Source: Cruorifilaria tuberocauda
Lineage: Eukaryota > Nematoda > Chromadorea > Rhabditida > Onchocercidae
DNA length: 64,000 bases
Assembly (NCBI GenBank): GCA_013365365.1
Contig: JABVXU010000256.1
Coordinates: forward strand, 1-64,000
Reading direction: 5' to 3'
Below are positions 36,289-49,776 of the stretch, in pieces. The notes under the pieces were generated by a model. The model had not been told where the DNA came from, made no database searches, and worked only from the letters and a program-made list of their open reading frames with translations. Every line of letters begins with the position of its first letter. Position 1 is the first letter of the stretch. The position numbers were made by a program, and so were the translations under genes.

Positions 36289-37882
36289 TCATCCTATGTG
36301 CATCACAAAGGAGGCAAAATGCGCCACATAGGAGGGAACTCCAAGTTTTAATAAAATTCCTTAGTAAAACAGCTAATTTTAAACGAATATAACACATATA
36401 GGTAACTTCGTACTTTTAAAAAAAGTACTGCACTATCGTACAAAATCAGAATACGAAAATGTAGAAAAATAATGAGATGAGTATAATATTCACTGCAATC
36501 AGGAAGAATGTAGCCCGTATGTTGCGATGTGGCACGAGTTGTTGCAACAAATACGATACTAAAAATTTATTTTTCATTTTTTTGAGACACAGAATATAAA
36601 TGAATTCTTAAAGAACTGTGTCATCTTTTCTTCCGTGCCTTAATACTATCAGAAAAAACCTACCATATCGTTTAAGTCCGTGATTACGTGAATACATAAA
36701 ATCTTCATTAGATCGATCTTTCAAATCCTGTGCCATTGAACGTGTTAAAGTTGTAGACCATAAACTGGAAACACTTTGTTCATTTTCAATCTTGTCATTA
36801 ACAAATCGTCGCCCATCTTCGTGATAAATAATTTGGCGCTTCTATAATCAGAAATTCAGTGAAGAGTGAAGTAGTTTGCAATATGAAATTTTATTTCTAA
36901 GTATAAAGAATATATTTTTAAGGAACTACTGAAATTTTAGCAAAAGATCATTAGTTAGAAAAATATTACTGTAAAAATGGCTCCAAATTTCAGAAGAAAA
37001 CTAGAATCAGGGATATCAAGTGATAAATTCTGATTACTAATTCGCTCTATTCTAATGCTGCACCAGATTTCCAACACTGAAAGGAAATATTTCTGCTAAT
37101 CTGAGTACTTTGATGCAATTCCTCGCCCTTTGCCACAAAAGTCAAGATGTTCCAAAAAACATATTTTCCCTAAACTTTAAACTACGATTTCCCACTAAGC
37201 ACGTGCAATTCTATCTTTTTAATATATATGAAGACAAGAGCAACAAATCTTTCCCATATTTTCTGCAACAAGTTCGAGCCTTACATTTTCAATGAAGTTC
37301 ACAAATGCAAAGTTCACAAAAATCATTTTCATCTATCATTTTCATCCATGCAAATAAACTTTACTCTGGACAACCATAATCATAAACTATTTTAGAGATA
37401 TTGACACTTCAAGTGTCGATGTTTTCATTTTTTCATTTCCTTCTTATCGGCCTACATAGATAGAAGCATTGTTTACTGAACTGAATTCAAAATTTTTAAT
37501 TTCATAAAAGGCGCAAAAAGCACACTGCATTTCAACTACTTCTGCCAGAAATGAAATTTAGCTTTTTATTCATTGGAAATGAAAAAACGACAATGCTAAT
37601 AATGAAAAATAAGTTAAACAATGCGTAAAAATTTTGAATAATGGTTGAATGAACAGAGTAACACTTGAACAGTCAAGCACTAAAATTAAGAAGTTATGTA
37701 GTTTGGAAAGTAATTTACACAGTGGCATCCTTTATTCCTTATACAGCAAGAAAATAATAACGAGTATTCGGAAAAGAAGAAAGTCTTACGGTATGACACG
37801 TGAATAAAGTTTTCTTTCCTTTGGCCTTTTGAAATTCAGCCAACGACACCGGTTCAACTGGGCCATTAAAAACATGTAGCAT
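36289..37882 (-). CDS. Orphan small protein, 113 aa
   Basis: Three exons join in phase: 37882-37790, 36841-36664 and 36359-36289, ending in TGA. All donors are GTAAG/GTAGG-like and acceptors are TATAG or CTAAG. The ATG is chosen because a TTTTTACAG acceptor lies 27 nt upstream; an in-frame extension to about residue -16 (YFRSEENFYSAC) is possible if an earlier ATTTCAG acceptor is used. The product starts MLHVFNGPVEPVSLAEFQKA, has a charged middle (KRQIIYHEDGRRF, MAQDLKDRSNEDFMYSRN) and ends in a hydrophobic, possibly membrane-inserting tail (YGILLKLGVPSYVAHFASFV). A tail-anchored or mitochondrial location is inference. I do not recognise it. Confidence 0.6.
37286..37347. repeat. Two short tandem duplications
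   Basis: AAGTTCACAAA occurs at 37295-37305 and again at 37310-37320, followed by ATCATTTTCATC at 37322-37333 and again at 37335-37346. They lie in the intron between the first two exons of the 113-aa gene. Confidence 0.7.
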
Positions 37883-39742
37883 CGCTGCTGTATATTTACT
37901 ACAAGCACTGTAAAAATTCTCTTCAGAACGAAAATACACTGAAATTTGGCAAAAAGCCGTACCTGCCGTCAATTTTAGCAGAAATAACACGAGAACTCTC
38001 TACTTTTTTGTTCTGTTTCTCGGTTTAAAAATCCTAAGGAATGCTGCCAACTATTGCAGTGTGAGCTTAAACTCCAAATATGAATTAATTTCAAATTCAT
38101 TCACTGTTTTCGATCATCTCTTCAGTCCAATTTATGACCTTGTAAATTTTATAGAGAAAAGATGAAAATAATAGTAACGCATAAGTCTAAAATCAGGTTT
38201 CCAATATGTGTTTATTAACTTATCATTAAAATCAATCTATACAGTTAGAAATTTGAAATGAATACGAAGATTGATTAAATTAATTTTCAATAGTAGAAAA
38301 TCAAAGACAAAAAAAAGATGAATTTATATTAAAACAGAACACGGAAATTGAACACAACAATATGCACGTTTTACTTATCAAAAAAAATCCTTAGCGTTCT
38401 TTATTAAGGTAAAGCGTACGAAAACACGAAAAGTTCACAAAGAGAAAAAAGAAAAACTTTTCAAAAAGGGATATTTTTTCGATAACCATATTGAGATAGA
38501 AATAATATGAGAACTTATCGATCAAAAATGAAAACTGTGGAAAAATGTCAAAAAATTGATAAAATGAGTTGATTTACCTTCTCTAGTTTAACAAAGAACG
38601 CGATTTTGTATTGACAGCGAAACTTTTTCAATCTCAATTTAGAGTTAAACACAGAAATAAAAAAAAAAGGGAACAAAAGTACAGAAATTTAATTCATCGC
38701 TAAGATGAGAAGTATTAACAACAACTGGTTTGACTCAATTTTCTTTATTCCTTCTATTACTGTTTTTCTAAAGTAAAATAAGAAAAAGCTATTCAATCAA
38801 AAATGGAGACGTACAAATAGATTCGATCATTTTACTGAGTCGTGACGTCAGAGATGAACTTTTGCACTTGAGGAACATGATTCTGTGGTCAGGAAAAGAA
38901 AAACAAAAAACGAATGAGAAACAAAACAGATAGTAAAAAAAATAAATATTTGTTTGTAACCTATCTTTTTTATAGTACACCAAAGATATTACAAGCTGCA
39001 AAAGTACGCTACAAATCAGAAGAACAATACGAAATGTAAGCTAGTGAAAAATGAACACATTAATATGAAGTGCTATAGTGGCTTAAAAGAGTTTGAAAAA
39101 TGACAAAAATTGCGTTGCTTAACTTGGACTGTAATCAAATGTCCTCTAGTCGAGTCGATTTAAGAACTGCGGGTAATGGTACTGCACCAAATATTCGTGA
39201 AAATTGTTCCATTGCATTCTTGGTCGCGAACACATAGAAGACATCCATTTCCATTTGATCTAAAACAAAATCAGCAGATATATCATAAGTTAGTCATCTT
39301 AATTCCAAAAATCAGTTTGAACACTAGCTTGATGTCATCTAATTTTTTACATTTATTCCAAAGAATTTTTATCCATTTTCAGAATCTAGCCAAAACATAT
39401 TTCCTTTTGCTTGCACTTTGTTTACAATTTTGTGCACAAAATGCAATACAAAAATACACGAAAAAATCGCAAAATTGTAAATCAGTTATTCATTTCCGTA
39501 TATCACGAATCATCCTACTTTTCATATCCAAAATAAATCCACAAATCCTCAAAACATTTCAACCCCAAAAACTAAACTTGATCTGTAGAACAATGTATAA
39601 ACAATGATTGGTTATTTTGCAAAATATCCGTAACTTAAGATTTCATTCAATTTTAAAATAGGATAAAAATTTTTAATGACTCCAAAATATGATTTTAAGA
39701 TCAACACCTTATCCTAACTTCTGAATAATAATTTGATGCAAC
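37883..39742. other. Intergenic between GTF3C1 and 113-aa gene
   Basis: About 1.9 kb, very AT-rich. The plus strand has a 143-codon ORF at 39176-39607, rich in Ile, Leu, Phe and Gln, discussed under rejected items. No other feature was seen. Confidence 0.4.
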
Positions 39743-42700
39743 TTAGAATTCACCATTTTCAAACAACGATTTTCTTCGGAATGTTCTTGAAGTTAATTTC
39801 TGAATACGAATGCAACTGCATAATTCCAAAATTCGAACTATTTCGAGCAACAGTCGCGGTTGCAAAACATAAGCGAAGCGTCTTTTTAATTCATCAATAG
39901 GACACCCAGGGCGACTAATAATCGAGAACAGAACACCTTCTGCTATCCATCTTGAAAAAAAATTCTACCTTACATTCCTAATTTTCATATCTAAAAACTT
40001 AAGATTTATACATCTATTAAAAAAAAATTTAAAGATGATTAAATTTAGATAAATATGGTGCATGCAAACTGAAACTAAGAAAAAAAAGGAAATAGAAGTA
40101 GTACAATACCATAAGAAGTGTGGGAATTTTGCGACTTCAAACCAGTCAAAATAAATTTTCTTAAAACCATTCAAAGATTTGGTTTGAGAATTTTAATGAA
40201 ATCATACCTCACAGCAGGTGCATGAATTTCACCGGATGGCATAAACCAAGGGGCTGGTACATAGACAAGCTTCCCATAGGGAACAAGCCAGCAGTCACTG
40301 TAAGCTGGGAGCACAAATCGTACTGTATCAACACCAACAGTTACCAATTGCGAATCTGCTTCCATCTGCTGCACAGCCAAATTTACCACTGAACCACCAG
40401 TTTTCAAAATTATCTGGAAGCATAAACGCAAGATGAGTGTTTCCAAACAACATTACAAAGGAATAAAAATGAAGCTCAAATATTGGATATATACTTCAAA
40501 AGATGCCTAGCATTGAAGAACTATGAAACCAAAATTTAATCACTATTTTCAAAATTTGATCGTTTATTAAGTTCAGATACCCACGGTTAATTCCTCAATC
40601 GACATTCCAATAAATTTCGATTCTTTTATCACTGTATGGATTCGACGCAAAAATGAACGTGAGGAAATCGATTGAAACATCAAATAATCATCGAAATTAG
40701 TGTTCCTTATTATTTCTAACGAATAAGTTCGCTTCAGTGAATTTAAAACTTGCTGCAAATCGGGTACATCAATTGGCGCAAAATCACCATCAGGCTTCAC
40801 TGTTATCCGCTCCAAATGCAAATCCGCCGATTCCAAATAGCGTAGCTGTTTAGTTGCATTCATGATTTGCTTGAAAATTTCAAAATTATATAAATTAACC
40901 AGTATTATACAAGTTCCCAAACAAAAAAAGTAATAAAGAGTGTGTTGTTTAACAAACTACCTTCCGACTGACTTATTGAATGAATTTTGCAATTACTTCT
41001 GAAATCATAAAGACGAACAATGATGAAGAACACTAACTTCTGATCTCTTAAATTGCATGATTAACCACTGCAAATATGGGCAGTAAAAATAAATAAAGCA
41101 AAACAAAAGTGTGTAACGAAGAAAAGAAAGAAAAAAATAAAGCTAACTCTCAACATTTTCTCAAAAACTAAAACATGTAATTAGAAATTTGTTACGAACT
41201 TCCTGAGAAGATGCATCGAAACATTCCAGTACATTATCATCCATCGTTATTTTTAATGAAGGCTAAAAAAATCAACTGAATAAGAAACAAAGCATGATTT
41301 TAAAAATTTCTGACATAAATAATTTAAATATAATGAAAAATATGGGGTAAAATTTTCCGTGATAAAAAATAATGATCACAGGCCACTTCTAAACACCCTG
41401 ATAATATAACAGATTCGTATAAAATTTAAGGTTATTGAAAAATAAGTATTTTGATTTACTCCTGCGTAGAAACATCTGGTAGCAGCTGCAACAGTACCAG
41501 CAGTATCATCATCAGCCGCAAAACTTATGCCGCGTTCCATTTCTTCGCTAGATTCAATAAGTTGTTCTAGCATGCTCGGATGAAAACGATGATTGAAGAA
41601 GTGTCGGAAGCTATAACATATTGATTTTATTTGGATGCTAAATTTCTAGATCTATAAGAATGCTAAAAACATTAAATAATACAAATTACCCAACTTACTT
41701 GAATGACAATGTTGCTTGGCTCTTCCAAGAAAACTTTGATTCTTCAATCGGAAATCGTTGTCTAGTGATAAGACCGTCTATGCGAAGCTGCTCAAGTACC
41801 CTTGTAACAGCTGGAACTCCTAACTTCTCAAAAATACATTCCATACTTTTATCTGTTAAATCTTGCTCACTTATTAAAGCTCCCTGAAAATAAATTTTTA
41901 AGCCAGAACTATTTCATATTTACTGCTAAGTGAAGAATATAAAAATTGTCTCTTGCTTAATTTTAATGATCTTTTCTAGAATTCGATCATTCTGAAAGAT
42001 GATTTTTTAAAAAACTTTCATTGGAAATTTTAAAACCATTCCTATTAAAAAATCAAGTAACAAAAGAAAATAAAAATCGAATTCTTATTTCCACAAATAA
42101 AATAATTTTGCTGTGAAAACAGTTTTTTTTCGAAATAAAAAATGTGACGAGGTAATAAGAAACACGTACCACAATAACATTGAAAGCAACGCAATGACGA
42201 ATCTGATTTGGATCTTTCGGTTTTTGCGATCGCATTGGCACTGCCATAGTTTTTTGAACTTCTGTGGATATGTTTATTTTACCAAGGCTCATAAATTTTT
42301 CGAATGACCTATCATCCTCGCTGGTTTTTGGCAATTTCTCTGATTCCCTCAAATATATAACTTACAGTTTCTAACCAAAATAATGAGATTATATTCCAAT
42401 CAAAATCATTGATCAAATTTTCGATACAATTTGTCTCTAAGAGATTATATCTAATAAAAAAAAATTGAAATTTATATTACATAAATAGTAGGTGTTTCGC
42501 CTTATTGAAAGCTTCAATAAAAAATTTTTTCTTCAAAGCTGGATCCGAAACAGGATGAAAAGCAAGCTGACTTCGTAAGGCCCTCATTTCCTGAAAATTT
42601 CCCGTGCAATTTTACAATTATACAACAGAAAATCTATTAACAGCATTTTCTCGGGAAGTATAGTATGAATAAAACAAACCTTGAACGAAGCCAAATTTTT

Positions 42701-45700
42701 GACGATTCGCTGAAGATATGCCACACGCTCAGCACGCTTCATTTCGCGAACCCCAGCAGCCATTAAACTTTGCACTGTTTTCGAACGCGCTTCCTAAAAT
42801 GTCAAAAAAGATTGAAAAAAACCTATTTCATCGACTGGATCAATAATAATAAAAGTGAACAAGTGCGAGAACCGTTATGAACAACTTGAATAGTAAGTGA
42901 CGGTATGACTTTGTAAATAAATAGTACTTGGACATTTTCATGCATAATATCTCGAAGCACAGCAGGTTCTAACCAAAATCGGTACATCGGATTCAAAAAG
43001 AAGCCAACGGCTCGAATAAGTATTAACTGAAAAAAGTTCCATCAGTTCCAAATTCGACATGCCATGTTATGTTTGCTTCTGCTGGATTTAGCAGGTTTTG
43101 AAATTCAAGAGCTGAATTAAAGAAAAAAAATACCATATTGCGTTCTAGTGAAGTAAATCTGTTTCTTAGATGCACACGCCGCTGCTCCGAAATGATATCA
43201 ACTTCATCATATGGGCGCTTCTTCTTTCCTTTAAATGACTTAGAACCATAGCTGCTACTTTTGCGACCAAGAGAACCGGGATTTGCTCGTACCAATGCAT
43301 GGCTCTCATTGGATGTTCTATAAAAAAATTCAATTTTAATTCATCAAAAGAGGTAATTTATGAAAAGTTTTATAAAGTAGTAAGGAAAATTAATTATCTT
43401 TTTATGAAATATTTGAGATGGAATCCACAACTTTTTGAAAGAAGGAACTTTTGACAAGAAAACTTAAAATTCCTAGATTTAGACAGATATAAAAAAACGA
43501 ATTTAATTAAATTAAATTTCGCACCTCCGGAAGATACCATTCTCTGGTGGTATTAAAGCCCTGAAATAAGAATTCCACGAGTTTTGGTAATTTGTTACTC
43601 GTGACTCAACAAGAGATCTCGTTTTTTCAGTTGATCGACGCCATTCGTGCAAAAACCAATTGAGAAATTCTATCGGTCGAGGGTTGAGGTCCCAGTGTCT
43701 TCTTAAATGTCTATAAAAGCACAGATAACAAAGAAATGAGTGAAATACACTGAAAAGAAATACAAAAAGAAATAGTGAAAAGAAATACACTAAACAAATT
43801 AATTGCTAAAGAAAATTTTATAAATATTATAATGCTGAAAAAACTAAGGAACGTAAAGAGGTTGTGAAACTGCATTAATCACATTAATTAAATAACACAA
43901 TATTTTATTAGATGGAACATACCAATCTTTTATCCAACATTAAATCCAACTAAAAAATGAACTTACATGAAAAATGAGGAGTCGAAACCTGCGCAACCGT
44001 CATGAGGTAAAACAGGTGAGCAAGCTGTTGACATGTCTTCAAAAGGTTTTACAATTTGAGATCGATCAAACATCCCAATTGTATATTTTTTGTACAGCCG
44101 TACATCTTCTTGCTAAAAATTAAAATAAAATTATGCTCCAAGAAATTCCGTAAATCTATATCTTAACTATGGTTTGGTATAAGCATTGCAAATAAAATTA
44201 GTGAACTCGTAATTACAAAATCGATTCTCTGATTCTGTGTTCTATTAACTAATAAAACTGCTGTAGAAAGAAGTATTTTAATATTTCTCAAACACCAGAA
44301 AATTTTTATGATTTCCTTTATTGTGAAAAACAGCGAAGCGTTATAATATTTGAAGTGAAATTTTAGAACTCAAAGTCAATGCATCGAGGAAAAGTCAGAA
44401 GTGTTTACACTTTGTCCAAAACATTGATAAAATTACATGCGTGAGGCAAATTCGAAAAAAAATAAACCGGTATTTCCATCCTGAACGATAATGGTGTGCT
44501 CTGTACAATTGCTCGTAGATGATGCCAATAACAGATTACATCCTACAAATGGTTGAATTCAAAGATTAGAGAAATTGACAAAATAAAGAATATTTACAGA
44601 TTTCTTTTCGATTTTTTTTTGTTGCTTAATTCTATCAGAGAAATAAGATTTCTGAGACGAAATGAAACTTGGATTAGAACAGTAGCTAATTTTCTTTATT
44701 GTCGTTGCGCATATTACTGAAAAAATCATTAAAAACTTACATCCATTGTGTCGAATGTGTATTCATATTTGGTGTACTGTTCAACTGGCATTGATACACG
44801 ACAATATCCCTTCTGTGAAATACTTGTATCGCGTAAATAACCATTACGGGACAGATAAAAATATTGCTGAAAAGTGAGTAAGCCTAGAAATTAGAATACA
44901 GGTAACTGCTAAAATTCTCTGATGCAAGATCTTACCAATTCTACACTGGTCACTTTTTTTGCATCTACAGTCGGACCCACTCTTGCCAATCCGAAACCAC
45001 ACAAAGTAAGCAAAATATGCTCCAGCTAAAACACCAAGAATGAGAAGATACAAACATAATCAAATTAATTTATAAAACTTTGAGTTCAAGTACAAATAAG
45101 AATAAGTGCATTAATTAACTAATGGTTATGTGCTTTTAAAGTTCCCCTCGATATATACCTGCAGCACAGCCTTTTTATTGCCCAACAATTTTACACGTAT
45201 ATTTATTGGGAGATCACTAATCAACGTATGCCGCAAAATTGGATCCTTCAAATACGGTTCGATTACATCCACCTAAAAAAACATCGAAAATTTACTTGAG
45301 CATAATCAAAAAAAGTGGTTTGATTGATGATTTTCATGAAAATTGAAAGAAAAGAAATAAATGCGAAAGTGAAGGATTTCCAGCGAATTTTAACTGATTT
45401 ACCTTGCTCCTCATATTCACAAATAACACGTATATTGATAATGGCAACACATTTATCAAATCTTGCAATAAAAACCATCCATATGGTAAATCTTGATGTG
45501 GTGGTATCGGTGGTACGAAACGATATGGAGATTCATCATCGACGTACACCGGACACTGGTTTACTGACATTCCCGGTCCAAGCGCTTGGTAAGGTGGAAA
45601 CCTATACATACATTTATAAAAGCTGAAGAGGAAAACCGAAAACGGAATTGGTAACTGGAATAAAATTCCATTTAAAATTTTAATCCACTTACCAAATTCA

Positions 45701-48700
45701 AGCAGTAATTGGAGGTCACAAGAATAAATTTAAAAATTTTAGTACCGATAGTTAAAAAAAATCCTTGCTTGAAAGTCAGCAAAGCAATTTCAAAATCGAA
45801 ACTGATTTTGAATATCTTGATAACTTTATAAATCACTCTATTTCATCAAATAGTCTGGTGTAAAATATAACTACTGCCTATCCCATATCCCAATATGTCC
45901 AAAATCCAAAGTGGAATTTAATATTTATTTACAGATGTAGCAGAAAACTTTTCATCTGCTGAAAAGTAATTCATTGCCTACTTATAAGATAAAGTTGAGA
46001 TCGCTTTACTTGACTGCTTTATATTTGAGTAACATTCTTTATAGTGTTAAGTATCATTTCGCCAAAAATTGCCTGGTTTCAAGTATTAAAACCCACTCTA
46101 ATACTCAATATGCTATAGTACGTATTTTAAAAAATATGATTTTTCCTGAATTTGAAAAGTGTGGTGTAAAGAAGTATAGTTTCGGTAGCATTAGTGACTT
46201 GAAACAATGAATTCAATTAAAATCCATTCACCTCTCCCATACGTTCGGCTTTGTTCCTTGCGACAATCCATACAAACAGTGCCATACTAACTGATGTATT
46301 ATGCAACATCTAATCATTTTATTTTGTTGACCGTACATATCATTAGGTAATCGAGTGTTCAGTTGCAAATTTTCGTTCGCTGCTGAAGCACTCGGTGAGA
46401 CCAAATTTGAACTAACTTCATCCATTGAAGTTGCATTTTCACCTATCTGTTCAGTTTGTGCGAGAACGACCTCTATTTCATTAGTGATACCTGATCGTTC
46501 ACCTTGAAGTTTGATGTGATTTTCTGCATTATCCTGCAAACTTACGAAAATTTAACAGTAATAATGTTATAAATTCGAAAAAGAAGGAAAGGATAGGGAG
46601 AAGGAAATTACAACCTCTTGATAAGTATTTAGATAATTTTCAACAGTAAGCAATAGTTGGTTCTATTTCGATAGAAAAGTACGAATATTAACATTGGTAA
46701 ACATTTGATTATTTAAGCAATTATTAAAAAATCATAAAAATTTTTATCCTAAAATAAACCCACTCCATAAAAATTTACTCTTCTGGCTAAATTACGATTT
46801 TTGAATTTTTAGATAAAATTTTAGCTCATTTTTAGGAACGAAAAAGGAAATATATTTGAAATAATTGTTCAATGAATAGAACGAGCATGATTCCTGCTCA
46901 AGCCCAAAAATCGAATTTCCAAATATATCCAAAGTCAAAATCAAAAATTTTTCATTTTCAAAATCAAAATCAAACTTTCAAAGTTTTAAATACCCCGTGT
47001 TTTTATATGATGCAGTTGACCTACAGAACCGATTATCATAATTTCCTTCACTAGTTCTAATAACCAGAACTCTATACTCATGCACAACAAATTTATGATT
47101 GTAAAGTTCATACAGAAGATTGTTGCTCAGGAAAAATTATAGATAAGCGTCGCATCATTTGCAATCGAAACATCGCTAGTCTTTTCTCAACTGTCATTTC
47201 ATTCAAACTATCATTTTCAAGCATTTCCTGCAATACAGATCATTAAATGATGAGGAACATTAATAATTTTTATAACCATTAATGCATCAATAAAACTGAT
47301 TTTACAGAATCATTATTCTTTCAAATGATAATATTCACCAGCAAACCAGTTTTGCAAAAAAAAAACCACGCATCTTCAAATGATTTATTTATAATATACT
47401 TTGTAAGTGAAAGTTATTAATGATAACCGCTTTTTAAATAAAATTAAGAAGGGGATTTGAGAATTAGGAAGAATGATCAAGAAATATGAAATTGATGATA
47501 AAGACAGAAGCAACATATCATGATATTTAACAAAAATATGAGAAAAAAACTTACAATATCTTCCGAGGTGAAGTCAGATCGTTTTTCATCATCTTTGTCT
47601 GGTTTTTTACGATTGAGTCTGCAAAATTGTGTTCTAAATTTTGCCACTCTTTCATTTTGAAAAGATATTGTGAATCAATGTATGCATAATTTGAAAAAAA
47701 TTTAACTACAGTAGCAACTTAGCATTAGAACAGTATTTGAAAATGTATTTAATATTCATGAATTTTGGCCCGAAACTTCAAACTCAATTTAATATGTAAA
47801 GAACAAAGTGTGAGGTGGGGAAAAAATTATATTGTAAAACTAAATATTAAAAAGAATATGGAGATACTTCCAAAGACCATGGAAGTAAATATGCAAAGCT
47901 GTGCATTCTTCCTTCTAATTATAACAAACCTCAACTGTCCATGTGGAAATACACGTCCTCTCTCATTATATTCACTTATCATTATGCGGATAGCTGCCTC
48001 TACTTCTGGATGTGACGCTTCAGCTATGTCACTTTCGGTAATAACCAAAATCTGAAATTAAATTACATTTCAATCAGATTATATGGAAAAATTAACGGTA
48101 TTTACTGATAGAATTAATTCGCCTAACCACTATTATTCTCTATTTTGGTGAAGAAATTCATCATATCATAGAACTGACAGTACTGGCATTTAAATTATTC
48201 AGAAATGATGCCATAAACATAATAAAAATTTACTTTATTCGATCGATACTCCTCAACAACAACGGTTTGGAACATATGTAGATATCCTTTTTTTTCAAGT
48301 GCTTTCAAACATTTCAACAAGGACTTTTTATCAATCTAAATAACAGAAAGAATTAACTCTGAAAAAACCACGTAAAAGAGGTAAGATGCTTAGACATAGA
48401 AAAAATAGCAGAATTCAATAATTTTGATTTTTTGCTTTTTCTTGAAGGTAAAAGAAGCACTACCGAAACAAACTGCATTCATTGTATGTTCATTTCTAGA
48501 AGAAAAGAAACCATTTCCTTTAGAAGAATTATAACACAAAATACCTGATAGCGAAGACCATATTCAACCTCCAAGTCTGTGATAATTTTCATAAAATAAT
48601 GAATTGTTACAATAACGCGATGTTCCTTTAGAACTTTCATTATATCGATTAGTCGTCGTAAAGAAACATCACTCATTCGCAAGGTACCTAATCGAAAGTA

Positions 48701-49776
48701 CCATGAATAAATGGCTTAAAAAAATTCAAACTAGTTGAAACTGAGTAGTAGACAAAATTGATTTCTTTAAAAATATTTCACATGAATATTTTCGGAGACT
48801 AGCTTTGATTCTTACTCTAATTTAAGAAAATATATCTGAAAAACGTACTCAAATTAGTATTCGGGAACTTCAAAACTTCACCAATTCTAAACGGACAATT
48901 ATCACCAACGACTGTTTTCCAGTTTTTGAAGAGATAAATAAAACTTTCTGGATGAGCAGCTACTTTCCAGTAGTACCTTAAAAGAAATTTTAAGCATTAC
49001 ATAATAAAAAGTTTCCGTAGAAAGACTGAACAAAAGACTTACTTTATACATCTAATTTTGCCTTCCATTTTTTGATATTGCCCAAAATGATCGGGAAATG
49101 ATTTAATTCCATTCACGATATTTGCCGAGACTCGGCGATTTCCAGCTTTTGTTGTCGTATCCATTCCGTAAGTTTTTCCGATTTCATAGCGTCCTATACC
49201 TTCTGAACCAGACTGCCGTATTGCTGCCAGTGTCAGGTCAAACGGAGTACGATACAAAAATAATGGTGACCATCCGCTCTCTTTGTATGGAAGGTAAGCA
49301 GTTTCTGAATATTGCACTTTCACAAAAGTAAAACGAATCTCAAAATATCAAATTTTAAAGACTTTCCAGAAAATCATACTACTTTTCTCTGCATATCCGA
49401 TTCTGCTGAAATGCAAAGATCGCTTTAAAACTTGAATCATTTCATCAACTTACTGTTGCTACTTAGAAGGCAACGATTTATTTTAGAGGTGCCAGCTTCA
49501 GCTTCGTGTACCTCCTAAAATTAAAGAAGCACTTAAAATTAATTCTATACAAATTAATTTTCGCAAAATATTTTTCTAGTTCGACATCTTATCTTAAGAG
49601 CATAAAAAAAGATGTAACTATATTTAAGAATAAGCAAATTTTACAGATGTATTTATCGAACTGGAAACACTATCAAGCGCATCAGCTGCCTCATCCCCTT
49701 GAATACTGATGACTTCCATTTCATCAAAAGGCTCTATCCTTTTCCGTTTCCGACTAGTCTTTGTAACAGGAGCCAT
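39743..49776 (-). CDS. GTF3C1: TFIIIC subunit 1 (GTF3C1, B-block-binding subunit)
   Basis: The largest TFIIIC subunit binds the B box of tRNA-type promoters in the nucleus to recruit Pol III machinery. Twenty-eight exons, from 49776-49645 to 39950-39743, join with continuous phase to 1382 aa (human about 2100). A short basic N-terminus (KTSRKRKR) is followed by a winged-helix-like B-block region (SPLFLYRTPFDLTLAAIRQS; human-like IDKKSLLKCLKALEKKGYLH, cf. VDKKSICRLVHRLCQEGLLR). Strongest match: YVDDESPYRFVPPIPPHQDL, GWFLLQDLINVLPLSIYVLF (human YMDDASWRRFVPPTPLYRDF, GWALVSDILLCLPLSIFVQV). Also GFDSSFFMHLRRHW, and the C-terminal RPGCPIDELKRRFAYVLQPR (human LLRPGCSEREIVQKFPYISP). Exons 9-10 carry a low-complexity linker and are the least constrained. 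The ATG lies 7 nt after a TTTCCAG acceptor. Confidence 0.93.

Noticed and set aside
39176..39607. 143-codon plus-strand ORF with a FQNLAKTYFLLLALCLQF segment resembling a P4-ATPase helix
   Set aside because: The surrounding sequence lacks every other flippase motif, the amino-acid bias matches AT-rich non-coding DNA, and there are no matching exons nearby.
44844..45053. Minus-strand frame with a membrane-like segment (LLILGVLAGAYFAYFVWF)
   Set aside because: It is the wrong frame over GTF3C1 exon 13; the correct frame reads LEHILLTLCGFGLARVGPTV and keeps phase with its neighbours.
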